A stretch of DNA of 64,000 nt from assembly GCA_018340375.1 (NCBI GenBank), contig JAFFJZ010000002.1, forward strand, positions 20,540,001-20,604,000. Direction: 5' to 3'. A program made the position numbers and the translations under genes. How positions within the stretch are numbered: position 1 is the stretch's first letter; each line of letters starts with the position of its first letter. The notes under the pieces were generated by a model. It had not been told where the DNA came from. It saw nothing but the letters and a program-made list of their open reading frames with translations, and searched no databases. The stretch comes from Gonatopus flavifemur (lineage: Eukaryota; Arthropoda; Insecta; Hymenoptera; Dryinidae). Of the stretch, positions 54,437 through 64,000 are shown piece by piece.

Positions 54437-54589
54437 TTATGGCGAATTTGGCTAATTGCACTGGGGCAAACTCGGGATATCTCTGTCCTTTGTTATCTTC
54501 GTTAATAAATAAGAGATTTATCAACGATGATAACAAAGGACAGAGATATCCCGAGTTCGCTCCAGTGCAGTTAACCGAATTCGCTATAA
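54437..54589. repeat. Near-perfect foldback of about 150 bp
   Basis: Arms of about 70 bases share CTCGGGATATCTCTGTCCTT and its reverse, with a short AT-rich loop. Only a few mismatches are seen. Confidence 0.8.
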
Positions 54590-54792
54590 GTTGCTATAAG
54601 TCACTAGGAAATGAAGAAAGGTAAACCATGTTCTGCACACATCAGGATCACATTTGGCATAACAAGTCAGGATCAACTATATTACGCCTTTCTCAGGGCC
54701 ATATCTGGCCAACCCAAATATGGCAAGCCTCATTTCAGCCCGATGTGGCCCACATAGGACCTCGGGATTGCTATAAGATTTTTCTGCTCGGG

Positions 54793-55848
54793 ATATGATT
54801 TGTAAGAACATTCAACTCTCAGCCTACAAATTTTGAATTGACCTATTTTTTCGTACACTAAATTCAACAAAATTTGCATTTTTCCCTCAATAATGAAGTG
54901 GTACTAATCCTGAAGTTGCCATCTTCAAAGATGTAGACGTTGAAAGTCATACTCTTCCCAAACTTCGCATGTTTCAAATCCTTACTGAGTTACGCTAACT
55001 CTGTTTGTAGGCTGGGGATTAAGTTATATACAATTACTGAAATAGCACCCCCTGAACATTGTACACACAGATCTGCAACATCCTGCAGCCACGAAGATAT
55101 GGCTCATGATGTTTTCTCCACTATTCTACCGAAATTACAAATTTTGGAGAAGAATCTCTAATTATAATTGTTTCAGTACACGAAATTTACGTAACAAATT
55201 GAAAAATTTTCACATCTTCACATATTTAGTGATATAAAGAGCTCGAAGTGTCTAAGAACATCAGGCAGGATTTTTTTCTTCTCTTAATCACGGACATGAA
55301 TCCAGTTTAATACACCCGAACGTTACATTTAAGGTACACAAATATGAAACTGCCAGATATAATTTCATGTTCAAATACGTTCAATTTCATGTAATAATAT
55401 GTTGATGAAATTAAAACACGAAATGAAACTCCTAATGGTAGACTAGACCTAGATGTGTTACACTCAATTTAGCAACGAATGCTTCTCTCAAGCATGTTCC
55501 TGTACATATTATGTGTAAGAAAGATGAATAACGATTGGAAAAAATTGAGACTCGATGTACGAATATGAAATGGAATTGTTTCTATTTTCTCTTTCTCTTC
55601 TTTTCTTTTCAAGTTCAATGCCGGATGAATGCAATTGTATAGTAAGTGTAAATAAAATAAAAATAACGATGAAAAAAATTGTAGGTTAATAGGATTTGTA
55701 CAGAATACAATGAATTACTATTTAAATTAATTATCGTAAGGCAACCGACTACTGTTACATGTACACAAAGGATACCAATGAATTTCGTGTCCCACTAAGT
55801 GGAAATCCAAACCGCAAACATACCTATAAATATGAATATATATAAATA

Positions 55849-55880
<32 letters not shown>

Positions 55881-57238
55881 CCACATGTACGTGTACAAGG
55901 TTCTGCGGATTCGCTATGAAAGTTCCATACGAGAGATTTTTTATGAGTTGATGTGAGAGATGTATATTTCAGAGATGTACGTGGTATGTTATATGCATAC
56001 ATTTTATAAGTATGCATAAAGTTGTACGGTAGCGGGAATAGAATTATATGAAGTCAACGATGTTTCTTAGAACAGTGCAACAAACAAGTATTATGTGTTT
56101 TTTCTCTAGAATTTTATCATGCTTATCTTTGACGATTATTCTGCAACCTTGTATGAATGCACATCGGTCCTCGACGAGCTCGCAAATGTATATTGAATGA
56201 TTCAAGGCTTTGAATTATCAGAATGCATGATTTTTTCACTGATATTTGCTAATTCTACTCTTTGTTGGTGAATTATGAAATTTCTGGTGAACTCATGTTC
56301 AAGAAATCAACAAGACAAGTAAAATTATTTGCATTAACATTAATATTTCATAAAATTATTCACATATTTTGTGCTGTTAAAAATTACGTACGTGAAGTAG
56401 ACGTACTTGGGTATGAAAGAAATATATTTCTGAAAGATACGTGAAATTATATGGTTTCGAGATAATTTTGAGAAAAAAATATCTCATAGATCACCATAGT
56501 TGTCCGCCACCCATATGGGAAAATTTCCAAAATTATGTGTAAATTATAATTAAATTTTATATAACTTATATTCAAAGTGCATTCAATGGATAGTTCACAG
56601 GAGAAGTAAGACATTTCGTAGGTTATTATATTTATTCTCAAATTTTGAAATTTGCTCATTTCTACAGACAATTTTGTACCAACCACAGAGTTTTTCAGGC
56701 CCCGGTAGGCTTGAAATAGTTTTGACCTGATTCTACCGTATTGTTAGGTACAATTTGGCGCAGATTTATTATTCAACTTGGCTTGAAAATACGTGGTCTT
56801 TTTTTCAAACAAGAATTATTGAAATTTTTTACGCCTTTTTGCAGAATGATTCGAAACCGCGCGTATAAGAATGATTTTGAATATAATTTTTCCGTACTTT
56901 TGGCATAATTTAGCATGAATATATGTCCACGAGGGATACTGATATATGCTATGCATTTTTTCTCCTTGATTTTAAGTGCAATTGGATCGAAACTGAGAAA
57001 ATCGACATTTACTATTTTCCTTCATAATTCTGTCATAGGGTGAAGTTTTTATAAATGTAACATTCTTTTTATAGGAAACCGGATGCGTTCTGTTCAATTC
57101 TGCAGAGAAAAATTAACATTTCTAACGATAATTATGTGAAAATGGACTCAAGGTTTTCTTTTTCTCCAAAATACTAGCGAAAAAAGCTATAAAGTCACTT
57201 GCGGCTTTTTTCCAAGTATAAGCGCTCCAGATCACCGT
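54793..57238. other. No gene seen
   Basis: AT-rich. A (TA)n tract is listed apart. The short ORFs have no recognisable domain. Confidence 0.4.
55852..55880. repeat. (TA)n microsatellite
   Basis: About 14 AT/TA units. A short ORF on the minus strand reads through it as a Tyr/Ile repeat and is not a gene. Confidence 0.9.
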
Positions 57239-58758
57239 GCCGTACAACGGAAGAAACTACCCAAGTACATCCCCTTCCAATGATCTTGATTTTAGATGAA
57301 ACATTTTAAGAATAAACCAGTGTTTATTGCAAAGAGCATACTGTCGAAAAAAGTAAATTCCTTCTATGGGAAATTTGTGAAATTTCTTGCAAATTGTAAC
57401 AGGTTTGTTTTATAGTTTTCGATTAATTTTTATTGAAAATGTTCATCCATCAACAAATAACTTATACTTTGATACCTTTTCAATCTAGTACAACTAACAT
57501 AATTCAATTACTGAAGAATTACACCAATCATTATCCCGAAAAGAAATCATTTTGTGTGACTTCATTTGATCATACATTTGATCATATGGATTGAATCCAA
57601 AATTCAGAAGGGCAATGGTCACATGTAATCATACAAAATTATTCTTTCCTGGTTAGGAAAAAGCTAGTTATAACCAGGATGAGCTTGTGATACAGTCCAT
57701 TGCTTTAATATTTCTTATCACATTATGCGTGTGCTTTATGAAACTCGTACGGAAATATTTCGCGCAAATAAGCATGAATCATCTCTGAGAGACATCGCAT
57801 TTTCTCTGTGAAAACTCTGACAAACGGTGAAATTTTGATGAAAAATCTAATAAATTTGGAACATTCTGTACAGACTTTTTTCAGATTTTTTCCAAAGTTT
57901 ATAACAGTTCTCCATTCTTTTTCTAGACAAATAGAAACGGAATTGCACTCTGAAAAAATTCTGAAAAAAATTCAATAAATTTCCAAAATTTCTCTGATTA
58001 TTGAACAAAAATTTCAATTTTCAAACACTTTTTCACATATAATATTCGGATGTAGCATATGAATCTACTCATGAAATATAAACATTTTTGAAACATGAGA
58101 AATTTATCTGAGTTTTATTAGAATTTTCCCAAGCGCAATTCCGTTCCTATTCTAAAAGAAGAATGAAAAAACCGTGATGAAGTCTGAAAAAAGTATGTAC
58201 AAAACATTCCAAATGTATTAGATTTTTCATTAAAATTTCAGAATGTCTTAGAGTTTTTGCAAACAAAATGCGAGATTTTTCAGAGTTTATTCATAGTTAT
58301 CTGAACGAAATATTTCCGAGTTCAGCCGAAGACAGTCGAGATTATCGGAATGTACTCAGGTGTCTTATCCCAAGTATGAGAGGGCTGAACTCGAGCTATT
58401 TACAACGAAAGAAACTATCTAAGTACATACGATGTTGTTGCGTTGTATCGCGAGCCGTTCTCGGGCTCTTTTACAACCAAAAATCCGCGTAAAGTACTTG
58501 ACGATCTTTCTCCGTTGTATTTCCAGAAATTTCGTCACCTTTTCGAAGCGATTGACAAATCCTCTGTTACTTACGACATTTTCTATCATAATTGCTTCAC
58601 ATTTTTCCTGTTTCTTATCGCTATTACTCTGGAAGTATTCGTCATTTCGAATTTTTGCAAATACCATAAAATAGAGGGGTTTCTAAAGAATCCAATGATA
58701 TAAAAAAACTCATTTTCGTCAAAAATGCGACTTAACAAGGTTTTTCCGTTGTACGGCA
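57239..58758. mobile_element. Possible inverted-repeat element of 1.5 kb
   Basis: CCGTACAACGGAAGAAAC at about 57239 faces GTTTTTCCGTTGTACGG at about 58741-58757. GAAGAAACTACCCAAGTACA near 57251 also recurs as GAAAGAAACTATCTAAGTAC near 58407. The foldback at 57797-58271 lies within. Overlapping ORFs of 74-86 codons at 58268-58703 show no known domain. Confidence 0.4.
57797..58271. repeat. Foldback of 475 bp
   Basis: GCATTTTCTCTGTG at the left faces GCAAACAAAATGC at the right. The pairing includes AAAAATCTAATAAATTTGG against CCAAATGTATTAGATTTTT, then GAAACGGAATTGC against GCAATTCCGTTCC near the centre. Confidence 0.7.
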
Positions 58759-60681
58759 GAAAGATAGACGACGTTTGATAAAATCTCATAAAAACTAGAT
58801 GTGATTTATATTTGAAAGAATAAAACAACGATGTTCCCAAAAACTACCGATCCCTATCCCTGGTCATCATTAGAATCAGTTGATGAGTTGATGGTATCAA
58901 ATATGGGAAACTGTGCAGGACTTATTCATAATGTGAATAATATCGAATAATGAATCCATTCGGACAAATTTTGAAACAAACAGGACAAAAAAATGTCAAT
59001 GGACTGAACCGAACCATGTTTAAGAATTCCTAATGAACTTGTACCATCATTCCTCAAACGGGCAATAAACTGTATAATACCTTCCTAGAATTTCCAGAGT
59101 TTCAGAATTTTTTAGTCTTGGTACTTTCTTTATTCGCTCAAAACCGACAAAACAGACCCTGACATTTGAGGTCTTTTTGTTGTTGTAAATATGAGAATAT
59201 TCAGGCAAAATTTTGTTATGTCAACTTGAAAGATTGTCTAAAATCACTTTTAATTCAGGGAATTGAACGTCATTTGTTCAAATCATTTATTCAGCATAAC
59301 CAAATTTTAGTGAGTCACTGAACTTTCAGTTAAGTTTTAGTGATGATAACAAAAGAGTTTTCCTCAGTGATTTGCTCGTAATTCTATTTCAAATCGATTA
59401 CAGTACAGTGGCAGAAAGGCGGGGGGGGGGGGGGGGATAATTAGACAAAATGGAAAAGGTTGAAAAAAACTGGATATTTTCTCTGAAGTTTTGAGTCATT
59501 CAACATACAAATAGATCACTCAATTATTCATGAACCAACCGATAGAATGTGTTTGTGAACAGAATCAATCTAAGCACTGCTTTCACTGACCATGGCGATG
59601 AAATTTTGATCCCAGAATCAATAAATATATCTTATAAGCAGATTATATGCATGATACAAAAATTCATTTCACGAAGGTGAAAGGCGATCAATGTTTAATA
59701 TCTTCAGTGTGGTGAGAGCGTCTACTATACATGATGTTTCAAAGAAATAGGATTGTAGTCAAAGAGATTTGAAGATTTCATTGATTTCAAGGAAACATAG
59801 TAAACAATTTTGTGGATTCTTTACACAGTTAAACGTCTCAAACGGTTCCCTCGTGATTTATTTTAAATATCAACATAAAATGTGTCAAATCTACAAACAA
59901 ATTCTGAGTTTATGGAATGAAAACTTATTAATTTTGACATGCTTCAGAATTATATATAATTTAAATTATATAAAAATTATATATAAAGTATATCGAATGA
60001 AATGTACATTATAAATAGTTGAAAAATTCTTCCGCTCGGCATCATGATAAGCGATCTTGATAGAAGCGATTTTTTCTTCTATGAAATTTACATAGAATTT
60101 TGATCTGAATTATGTAAAAATCAATACAAACTTGATGATTTTTTTTTATACGAAAGATTATTTCTTCAAGATCACCCGGTTGATTTCGATAGAAACTGAG
60201 TATGCCGTTTCAAGGCAAAATTTTAACTACTCTCTAAACTTATATCAGAACAAGAATCGATTATATGAATCTGGAAAAAGGAGAATCTAATAATTGTAGA
60301 CAATGGAATTTCAGAAATGAGTCTCAAGGGGGGCTATACCAGTGGGAACGCTCAAAATTTGAGTAATTTTTTGGAATTTTTTTAAGGAAACAGTATTTCA
60401 TCGACTGTTTTGCAAGTTTGACGATATATTGACCTATAAATAAACTATGTTATATAATTTTTTTGTGAAAAAAATTGCGAGCGACTCATGCGCTGGCTTT
60501 GAAGGCGTTCAAGAAAGAAAAGTTGCTCAACTGCTGTCATGATTGCGATCACTTGAGGGGTTGAAATGAAAAAAAAACAAAAAACAAAAATGACGTTAAA
60601 GTAGTGGAGTGTATTACGAAGAATACTTCGTACAATGAACTAGGATTTTGGAAAAATATCAAAATCTGACGAAATGGCGGA
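58759..60681. other. No gene seen
   Basis: AT-rich. It contains a run of 16 G at 59421-59436 on the plus strand and otherwise nothing I can name. Confidence 0.4.
59421..59436 (+). repeat. Run of 16 G
   Basis: An uninterrupted homopolymer in otherwise AT-rich sequence. It could form a quadruplex or be a sequencing length error. Confidence 0.85.
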
Positions 60682-61071
60682 CACAGAGAGAAATAATTAC
60701 TATCATCAACAATATATTTTCTTGTTCCAAGAAATTCATTTCTCCAAAAATATTTCCTCTTGATTCAAGAAAATTTTTCTGAAACCAAGCATAGATTTCT
60801 TGAATTAAATCCACACCATTTTTCTTGTCGCTGGGACAAATCTCATTTTTTTCTCGAGCCTAGAAAATTTTACTTGAATCAAGAAAAGTTCGTTTCGATT
60901 TCAAAATAAATTTTTCCGATTCAAGTAAAATTTCCTAGGCTCAAGAAAAAAATGAGTTTTATCCCAGCGACAAGAAAAATTTTCTCATTTCAAGAAATCT
61001 TTTCTGTAAGTGTATTCTTGAAAATATTGAAGAATATATTTTCTTGGTATTAGTAATTATTTCTTTCAGTG
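60682..61071. mobile_element. Foldback element built of TCAAGAAAAT words
   Basis: The ends are CACAGAGAGAAATAATTACT and, in reverse, CACTGAAAGAAATAATTACT. The interior is a string of TTCTTG and CAAGAAAATTTT words in both orientations. The central arms hold TCGCTGGGACAAATCTCATT and its near reverse. No clear target duplication. Confidence 0.75.
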
Positions 61072-61219
61072 AAGTGTTGAAGAAAGGCTTTGTTCTTTTG
61101 CCGACGAAATGATCGGATCTTCGATGACGAATTGACAATTATTATTCAATTAATAATATCCTACTTCACGGTACGAATGATACCCTCTAGTTCAACGTCA
61201 TTCTTTTTGGTTTATTTCA

Positions 61220-61445
61220 CACGGAGAAAAAATTATTGCTGGCATAACAAGCAGGTCTGTTATTATAGCGCTTGCAAAACAAAATTAGCTGAAAGAGCAA
61301 GGAAAATGATTGTCACAATGAAATTTTTTGCTGACATAAATAAATTTGTTAATAGATCTGATGCATTAGCTGTTAGAGTGAATATTTTTGCAAGGACAAC
61401 AAATTCCTCTATAGGCGCTGTAGTAGCAAGCATGTTTTCTCCGTG
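61220..61445. mobile_element. CACGGAG family, copy B
   Basis: 226 bp, flanked by CA on each side. It starts CACGGAGAAAAAATTATTGC and ends CATGTTTTCTCCGTG. It is colinear with copy A at 1294-1522 (ATTGCTGGCATAACAAGC, GTGAATATTTTTGCAAGG). A 169-codon ORF that crosses it is a chance frame. Confidence 0.85.
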
Positions 61446-62203
61446 CAGCCATCCAAGCGACCAGAATCATGGCAGCAATGGAAAAACTGTTTGTCCCCCG
61501 AAAGCAGCGCGTATCCTCAAACTTCCAAAATATTCGATAGAATCCTTTTCTTTCAAAAGAATTTCAAAAAATCACCTAAATTTGGAGCATTCACACTAGT
61601 ACAGTCCCTTAATAATGGTAAGACCTGTTCAGTTTTGAAAATCTATGTACGAGAATTCATCAAGACAATTCATCTCCTGATAGATCTAATAATTCATTTG
61701 ATTTCTATCTAAAAAAATTTTTTTCGAGAAATTGATAAATGTACATATAAATGTTGTCTCATCATTGAAAACATCATTCACCTTCGTAAAACGAATACAC
61801 GTACGTATGATAATCGATTTCGAAACTGTGTAAAGTTCTCGTACGACGAATTCCACGTAGAACTCATAATTCACTTTTGTTCAATATGAACGTCGTTATA
61901 ATTTGTTGTATATCCTCCGATCAATAAATCACACCAAAAGAATCCCTATCCACTCCAAATGAACGACTGGGAAAAAAACATGCACAATGAAATTATATAT
62001 CGTTTTTGTATATAAATGAACAATCATGCTCCAGTGAATAAACATAATTACTATGTAAGAAAAATAGGTGTGTCAACTTTTGTGCGTATGTGTGCGTGTA
62101 TGCGTGTGCTTTGATCTTTTCTATATAGTATATTTTCTTTAAGTTCACCGTTAATCATTTTTTGCACATTTATTGATCGCCGAACCCCTGTTACATATGT
62201 TTT

Positions 62204-62544
62204 CACGGAGAAAGAAAGTTTGATGACGCGGCAAATCGAAATATTATATACAAAATAGCAAATCTTTTTGCTAAACTAGCCAAAAATTTACTGCCATAGC
62301 TTACTAGATTGCTGAGAGAACAACAAGATCAACTGATTTTCGATATTATATACGGAATAGCAAATAAATTTTGCTGGAAGAGCAAACATTTTTCACTGCC
62401 ATAGCTGGAAATTCAATGTTGTAGCTAACAATATTGCTGTAATAGTAAACAGTTTGCCGTCAGAGCAAAAAGTTTACCACTCCTCCAAAAGGAACTCAGT
62501 GAAATTAGATTTTGCTGCCACAGCGGATTTCCTTTTTCTTCCTG
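62204..62544. mobile_element. GCTGTCACAGC-family element
   Basis: It starts CACGGAGAAAGAAAG and ends CTTTTTCTTCCTG (a decayed CTCCGTG), with TT on each side. The interior repeats ATATTATATACAAAATAGCA twice, then GCTGGAAGAGCAAAC, ACTGCCATAGCTGG and TTGCTGCCACAGCGG. Confidence 0.75.
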
Positions 62545-64000
62545 TTGAGCTAGAAACATTTCAGGCATGAACGAGACGGTTAATACACCTGTTCTTTCTA
62601 CATCAGTATGTATCTATATATATATATATATATATATACATTCCTTAGGATTTTAATCAATTTTCCCAACTTCATTTCCGGTGGAATTCTGATCAGAAAG
62701 AAGATTTTCATCAATGAAATCAATGAACGTTATTCACAAAATTTATTTTACGTCTTTGTATTTACAAAAATGCCAGATAAAAATTGATTCGAATGATCAA
62801 AATCCAAATTCAGAATCTAGCTATTTATATCTGTTTCCATGCAGTTTTCACTCATATGAATCAATTTCTATGTGGCATTTCCAGGAAGAGATATTTCCTC
62901 ATTCTTATTATTTTCAGGAATATGAATACATGTACAAGTTGAATACAGACCAAAAAGCATATTTGCCTTGTGACAAAGCGAACTTCGAAAATCTGGACAT
63001 TGGTGAACAAACATCTCAACCGTAGGTGTTTTGCGTAAATGTGCACATCGATCTTCAGTAAAAATCTTATAATGATTTTTATTCAAGTGGCAATTTATAT
63101 GAATAATGATTATGGTTTTGATTACCTCAAGGGCCAACGACGTCTGAGATACGAATACTGGAAAACTTTTGATATTCAAGAACTTCGGGGAACGTAACGA
63201 CTTAATGCCTTTCAAACGATTTGTAAACCATTGTTATAGACTCAATACTCTAATGAATAACAAACCTCATTCATCTTCTCCAACGGCTTTTTCACGTTTC
63301 ATCAATGGAAGAATATTATACTAATCAATTACAAAGTGGGGTTATCAATCGTCGCGGAAGATGAAATGAATTATATCAATAATCATATTCGTTCAACCGA
63401 TAATAAGTCCATTTATAGATAACACCATTTCCCAGCTTCCTCGCTCAATTCGAGACGGGAGAGGAAAATCGATCAATACCCATTCTCACAACAACATTCC
63501 TCACAATCTTTTCCCCCAAATAAAACTCACCCCTTGGCTTCATAACGCAATCATCATTGTTATTTCCGATAATAGCCCGTTCAAGAAGAAAATTGATCAT
63601 TCGGAGGTGATTTTTTTGTCCTATCTTTTACCTTGAATATCAGGCGGCAAGATAAATTTCGAACAACTTCCACGTAATTGCACCTTCCTTGGATGAGGGA
63701 GAATTGATGTCGGTTTTAAGGTTCCCTTGAAATTCAATAACATCGACGTTTACGCAAAACACGCTCGGTTTAATTACGAAAGATACATGTTACGTATACT
63801 AATCATGTATATCTGAATCACAATAACTAGTCAATTGTTTCATATAACAGAATAGAGAATAATGTATAAAACAGGAAAACTGATAAATAAAATGACGAGT
63901 GTCCATTTTATCCAACGAGTTCAGTTTCTTTTTCCATCCCTGAATCTTTTCAGAACCCCCATTTTTCGCAGGTACCGTGAGTGGTAAGTAAGCGTGATCG
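62545..64000. other. No gene seen
   Basis: A (TA)n tract lies at about 62614-62638. A 103-codon ORF at 62714-63025 has a plausible length but no domain, splice signal or neighbour support, and minus-strand ORFs overlap it. I make no gene call. Confidence 0.4.

Larger units (their letters stand above)
53064..54792. mobile_element. Composite element with CCCGAGCAGAAA ends
   Basis: CCCGAGCAGAAA at 53064 is exactly inverted at 54781-54792, and AT flanks both sides. Inside the ends, GGGGCCACAT and ATGTGGCCC words form weaker inner repeats. Two separate foldbacks lie inside (53642-53925 and 54437-54589). No transposase frame. Confidence 0.6.

Noticed and set aside
61090..61599. 169-codon plus-strand ORF
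   Set aside because: It runs straight through copy B of the CACGGAG element (61220-61445), including both its ends, so it is a chance frame.

Overview
This looks like one window of an AT-rich insect nuclear genome. A hymenopteran is my best guess, from the base composition, very long introns, a decayed non-LTR retrotransposon of a kind common there and many short inverted-repeat elements. That assignment is inference. The window has no operons, CRISPR, rRNA or intact tRNA genes.

One host gene dominates. It is a plus-strand, multi-exon gene for a secreted or membrane-tethered tandem CUB-domain protein. I traced seven exons from 11625 to 49865; every junction is GT/AG and the reading frame stays open to one stop. 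The signal peptide and first part of CUB 1 are not seen, so the 5' exons lie outside the window or were missed. Introns run from 0.6 to 12.5 kb. A separate 126-codon ORF at 3910-4290 may be a small gene of unknown function.

The largest intron (24557-37020) holds a recent LTR retrotransposon (30103-35985) of the mdg1/412 type in the Ty3/Gypsy group. It has two identical 643 bp LTRs, a 4 bp target duplication, a tRNA-Arg primer site and one long Gag-Pro-RT-RNaseH frame. The integrase core is missing and the frame breaks at that point, so this is probably a young copy mobilised in trans. Another intron holds a 5'-truncated non-LTR retrotransposon (44010-45477) with a perfect 17 bp target duplication.

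Most of the rest is a dense, partly nested set of short inverted-repeat elements. Several families share 2 bp target duplications and related ends (CACGGAGAAAA, CACTGTAAAA, CACCGAGAAAA, CCCAATAAAC, CCCGAGCAGAAA). Their interiors are built from degenerate copies of one short, often palindromic motif special to each family (GCTGTCACAGC, AGATCTAA, CCAGTAC, AACGTT, TCAAGAAAAT). This pattern is the best candidate here for something poorly described. Also present are a hAT-like element with an 8 bp target duplication, a tRNA-derived SINE nested in another element, long foldbacks and a tandem duplication whose first copy alone carries a foldback.
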